A DNA stretch of 64,000 bases, taken from Apostichopus japonicus. Lineage: Eukaryota; Echinodermata; Holothuroidea; Aspidochirotida; Stichopodidae. A program made the position numbers and the translations under genes. The notes beneath the pieces are model-generated. The model was not told the origin of the DNA, made no database searches, and saw only the letters and a list, made by a program, of their open reading frames with translations. Positions 60,123 to 64,000 of the stretch are shown here, one piece after another. The stretch is from positions 3,917,001 to 3,981,000 of the forward strand of contig NC_092568.1 in the NCBI RefSeq assembly GCF_037975245.1, given 5' to 3'. Within the stretch, counting starts at the first letter, position 1. Each line of letters opens with the position of its first letter.

Positions 60123-62457
60123 GTACAGTTTTGTACATGATGTTAGCCAATTGTACACAGAGGCACAAGAGCTACAGTAAAGTGACACAGGCAGTTCAGT
60201 AAGGTCATCAAATTTGCTCTAAATTCCTCTCTTCGCCCCCTCCTCAAACCCCCTCCCCCAATCTTCCTATTCCCAATCCTGTGCCTTCCATTAGAAGCAG
60301 GGAAATATATTTAGAAAGGAAAACTGAGTTAATTTGGCAATGACAAATTGCTATTGAAGCACAACAAATGTGATTGGCTTCCATACAATTACAATGCATC
60401 TGGGAGACAAATCAATCAGCATTGATGATAATGTCTGGTTAGTGCAGTGATCTATTCAGTGAATTTGTTGCATGCAACTGCATTGCCTAGATGAAAACTA
60501 TTCATTAATACTGGTCAGTAATATTTTGTAGTCTTGCATGAACCAGATCCCATCATTTACTGTGCACATACGTATGGGGAGCACTGTAAAATGACTGGAC
60601 ATGAGTGATAATTTATCCTGTATTGCATCGCATAATGCTATGCAAAATGGGCACTTTGCTATTCAAGTGCCAAGATGCTTCGCTGTTATTGTACAGAGAA
60701 CCATAGTACTTTATAAGGGACAGTTCATAGCCTTCAAAACTGCTATGCTAAATGTTGACAGTAAATTATTCCCAGACTACACCCAAGTAATTGAAATGTC
60801 ATTGATACCTGTGTTTATAGAGCATTTCTTGGCATGTTTTTCTGTGGTACTGAAGATACATGTAACAACACAGCTACAGTACTCTCAAGTTGAATGTTTG
60901 CTCTCGAAATTTTAATCACCCAACCTAGTTTGTCTTATGGAAGGCATGTTGGTGTTTTATGTTGGTTGTCCAGCAGGAAGAAAGAGCCATATTTTTGGTT
61001 AAGTCTTATTCAAGAATGCTTTATGGAGGTTTTACTTAATTTAGTGATTGTTAGTCTCATACAGTACTGCAAACATGAACGCCTGTAAAGTTTGGATAAA
61101 CTCAATGTGGATGGCAATGTTGTTCGATGAAACTGTCACTCACACCTGAATTGGCAATGGTCGATAGTGTATAATTTAATAATAATTGGATGTACCTTTT
61201 TGATTTCCTTTGGAAGCCTTCCAAGGTAAGATGCTTCCATAAAATGGAAAAAGGCCTTGACCACATCCTTCAACTACAGGGTGATGTTGCAAATGTCAGG
61301 GGAGAGTTTTGCAATTAGCTTGTTGTTAAAGCAGTGTGCTACAACTTGGACATGTACTTATGCTCATTGCAAGTTGTTATTTGCAAGTTGGCTCTTTCTA
61401 ATCAGGTCACCTAAACTTTCTGTCATATATAGCAAGGTTTGTTGCATTCATGTCTGTCAAGGTAAGGATAGGGGTTTGCAGACTGGGATAGGGGGTTCTG
61501 TCAAACCCTCAATGGGGTCAGATATTGTAACCATTTATATACTGTACATTATCAAGCCATCTAGGAATTAACTGTAATCTGGTTATGCATATGATCCACA
61601 TTCCAAATAATTTGAAATCCCTCTCAATCACTCTTTCTTGTGAATAATTGAAACTGTAATTGTGTGTGTGTAACTGTGCATCTTTTACTATGGGGGAGGT
61701 GGGGGGGTCTTTCTTATATATTAGATATTTAGGTACATTTTCACATAAACTTCTAAATCTTGTATCATGTGTGTGTTTAACTGTGCATCTTTTTCTATGG
61801 GGGAGGGGAGGGGGTGGGGCCCTGCTTATATATTGGATATTTAGGTACATTTTCATTGTAAACTTCTAAATCGTATGTCAGGTCGTGCTACTTTGTTTTG
61901 CAGCCACCACACATATGAGCATTGGTGTAAATGTGTTGCAACAGATATTAAGTGTTATCATGTTAGAGCAGGTTTCTTGCCTCAACTGATATACTTTGAT
62001 GCCAAGAGAACTCAGCCTGCGGATATTCGAGGCCAAACATGATCATTACAGAGTCACGCACATAACTTCTGGCTTCTGACAGTCTGTGACTGCAATCCAC
62101 TTACAGAATGCCGTTTTAAATGACGCAGTATTTTGGCACAATCTGTGACTTTTGTGGAGAAATATGTTTACTTTGACACGTCTAAATACCATGTGCTGAC
62201 ATTCAAACCAAAGTGTTTTATCTTTTTTCTTTTTGCTCTTCATTCATTTGTTGAAAAAGAAACCTGGTTGATGTCGATTTATATTAGTCTTTGCATTTAA
62301 TGCAACTCACTTTTCGTTATATGTCTTAGGCGGGTTTGTAGATTTTTATCACATGTTTTCATCATGAATGCAATGCAATGGTTCATGTTAATTGTTATTG
62401 AATGTGTACAGAATAACATGATTTTATATTGTGATTTCATGTTGTATGTTGTCACAG
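60123..62457 (+). other. intron 2 of the IFT43-like gene
   Basis: 2335 bp from GTACAG to TTGTCACAG. It contains the 107-bp tandem duplication at 61660-61873. Open frames at 60601-60915, 60894-61088 and 61257-61571 have no recognisable product or splice support. Confidence 0.5.
61660..61873. repeat. 107-bp tandem duplication (two copies)
   Basis: Two consecutive copies share GTGTGTGT...AACTGTGCATCTTTT, CTATGGGGGAGG, TATATATT, GATATTTAGGTACATTTTCA and AACTTCTAAATC. The AACTGTGCATC landmarks are at 61672 and 61779. Copies have diverged mainly in the G-rich tract. Confidence 0.88.
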
Positions 62458-62537
62458 GAACAAGGTGAAGCACCCCCAAGACCACCCAGGAGACAGATGG
62501 GGTGGGCCAACGACGCTCCACAGAGTAACAAAAAAGG
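62458..62537 (+). CDS. IFT43: IFT43-like gene, exon 3
   Basis: 80 nt encoding EQGEAPPRPPRRQMGWANDA then PQSNKKG, ending in phase 2 before a GTAGGT donor at 62538; acceptor TTGTCACAG. The P-R-P-P-R-R-Q-x-G-W-A-x-D pattern corresponds to the R-x-G-G-W-A-x-D segment that follows the GRRA region in vertebrate IFT43 as I recall it. The order and spacing of the two motifs across exons 2 and 3 support the assignment. Confidence 0.6.
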
Positions 62538-63385
62538 GTAGGTTCCATTTATGTGAATGTTTTGTTACAGAATGTTCACAGAACAAACAGTCAAAGTGAA
62601 CAGTCAAGCAGTCAAACCCACCCCAACCCACCCCAACCTTCATTCCTACTCCCACCTCAGCCCACCTTCCCCAATGCATGTGATATGACTATCATCCATG
62701 AAGGATATCTTGCATGAATTCATACTATTAATATTGCAGCCATAACTGTACCCTATTAATCCAGTATTTATCAATAATGGCAGCTGTGCTTAAAAGTGGA
62801 AACCACAGTTATTTTACCCAGAGAAAACATCGAGAAAATGTGGATCAAGATCGTTGAATTATCTGTACAGGAATGTACCCATTCATGAAGTTTTATCATT
62901 TCAGGACCGCAGCAATGCACTCTCTAAATTTGTGGTAATAATGATATGATATGGTAGATTATACAACAAATATCCTATAACCTTGCGAGTTTACCCTGCT
63001 GGTAAAATGTGCTCAAATTAGAGATATTTTTGCAGGACTGGTACTTCAAAGGCACTCTGCTGAGTGGTACAGTATGTAATGGTTATTCTTCTCCATGTAC
63101 CCCCATTCCCCATACAAATTTTCCGCCCAAAACTCTAGAAACTGTGAGTCCTCATTCCATCGTCGTAACTGCATATGCAATTTATGTTACTTTACAACAA
63201 ATGTACAATTGATATTAGATTATTTAAAACAATGCAATGTCTAATAGACATGCACAGTGCCTAACCTGAAATTTCTAGTACCAATCGTATTCCCCTGGGC
63301 AATTAATCGCATGTTCTCTATGTTATGCACGTATGTATGCTACACTAACATACTGTACTTATCAAACGTTTGTCATTTCCAAAAG
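62538..63385 (+). other. intron 3 of the IFT43-like gene
   Basis: 848 bp from GTAGGT to TTTCCAAAAG. It begins with a C-rich stretch (62610-62675) that contains repeated CCCACCCCAACC. Nothing else is recognised. Confidence 0.45.
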
Positions 63386-63421
63386 GGATACAACAGTCAG
63401 TGGAGTGGACCGCTTTGAAGA
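63386..63421 (+). CDS. IFT43: IFT43-like gene, exon 4 (gene continues beyond the window)
   Basis: 36 nt, joined in frame to exon 3, encoding G-DTTVSGVDRFE and ending at a strong GTAAGT donor (63422). In vertebrate IFT43 a linker follows the GWA-x-D motif before a more conserved C-terminal domain; that domain is not in the window, so the gene is partial at the right edge. The small exon size lowers confidence. Confidence 0.45.
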
Positions 63422-64000
63422 GTAAGTTGACCTCAGTGTTTCTCATTTCTATGCTCAGTTCGGTCTTCTCTCAAACCTTGGTCAGACACGTATCTAGACC
63501 GTGTGATTAAGTCAACGCGTCATAGAAGCGAGAACCAGTCCATGCAAAGCTCAGGTCCTAGCACTTGCTACAGCAGCTGTGTGTCAAGACTTTTGATAAC
63601 TGGCAAGCCTTCCTACGTTCTATGCATACCAAGCCTGCATGTTTTACCATACTTTGTACGTGACTTTGTAAACAGACAGTGACATGAAGGAGACAGTGTT
63701 TTTACAACACACCATTGTGTCCCCATAGGTAGTTCAATCACTCACTCTTATCATGTGTTAACAACACACCATTGTGTCCCCATAGGTATTTCAATCTCTG
63801 ACTGTTATCATCTCAGTGCTGCAGTGCTGGTATTTTAATATCCGACTTGAGTTGTGAGAAGAGTATATATGAATCTCTGATAAATGATCGTTTTGTGATA
63901 TAGATCATGGCACCCACGATGCTTCACGTTGTGAAATTTTACAGCTCTGTTTTACTTTATAATGTAACAAGATTTGGTTGTCATGGAAACCAATCTGCTT
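63422..64000 (+). other. intron 4 of the IFT43-like gene (partial)
   Basis: It starts with GTAAGT and runs to the window edge without a convincing acceptor and exon. It contains the small tandem duplication at 63704-63811. Confidence 0.4.
63704..63811. repeat. 57-bp tandem duplication (two copies)
   Basis: ACAACACACCATTGTGTCCC begins copies at 63704 and 63761; CATAGGTA, TTCAATC and GTTATCAT-like motifs follow in both. Copies differ at a few positions. Confidence 0.88.

Overview
The window is nuclear DNA from an animal, AT-rich and dense in repeats. It contains spliced exons, many hAT-type MITEs, a Tx1/L1-like LINE and frequent TAGGCCTA-type motifs. I infer a marine invertebrate deuterostome, perhaps an echinoderm, but I cannot name the species. 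Only one host protein gene is supported.

Layout. (1) 1-19.4 kb is gene-poor. It holds the decayed 3' end of an L2/CR1-like LINE (390-775), a long-TIR MITE (1458-1934), a lone degenerate copy of the satellite monomer that is itself split by a LINE tail (2590-3115), and hAT MITEs at 4085-4569, 10469-11157 and 14430-15775, the last with a second hAT nested in it at 14792-15639. It also holds a triplet microsatellite and an AGGTCA-containing degenerate repeat. A duplicated block appears at 3360-3690 and again, partly inverted, at 18480-18935. (2) About 19.415-50.95 kb is a tandem array of roughly 89 units of about 286 bp. Each unit carries, on the minus strand, a tRNA-Phe(GAA)-like gene whose T-loop is enlarged by about 35 nt containing a hairpin. 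The array has higher-order repeats of 858 bp, about 6.0-6.3 kb and about 2.29 kb. A full-length Tx1-like LINE (21104-26223) and a hAT MITE (19704-20452) interrupt it. (3) 51-54.8 kb is unannotated DNA with another copy of that hAT family (53266-53922). (4) From 54934 to the right edge lie four exons of a plus-strand gene that resembles IFT43 (intraflagellar transport complex A). Its introns carry a telomere-like repeat block, a hAT MITE and a solo LTR. The gene continues past the window.

The most interesting system is the pairing of the tRNA-Phe-derived satellite with the LINE. The LINE is flanked by a 16-bp target duplication that lies 20-35 bp downstream of the tRNA-like 3' end. A related, older LINE tail sits in nearly the same spacer region of the lone monomer about 18 kb away. 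This suggests a retrotransposon that targets the spacer of a tRNA-derived satellite. The T-loop position of the insertion in the tRNA-like unit is not one known for eukaryotic nuclear tRNA introns.

Limits: family names rest on motif recognition. Copy number is estimated from length and period. No alignments, folding programs or database searches were run.
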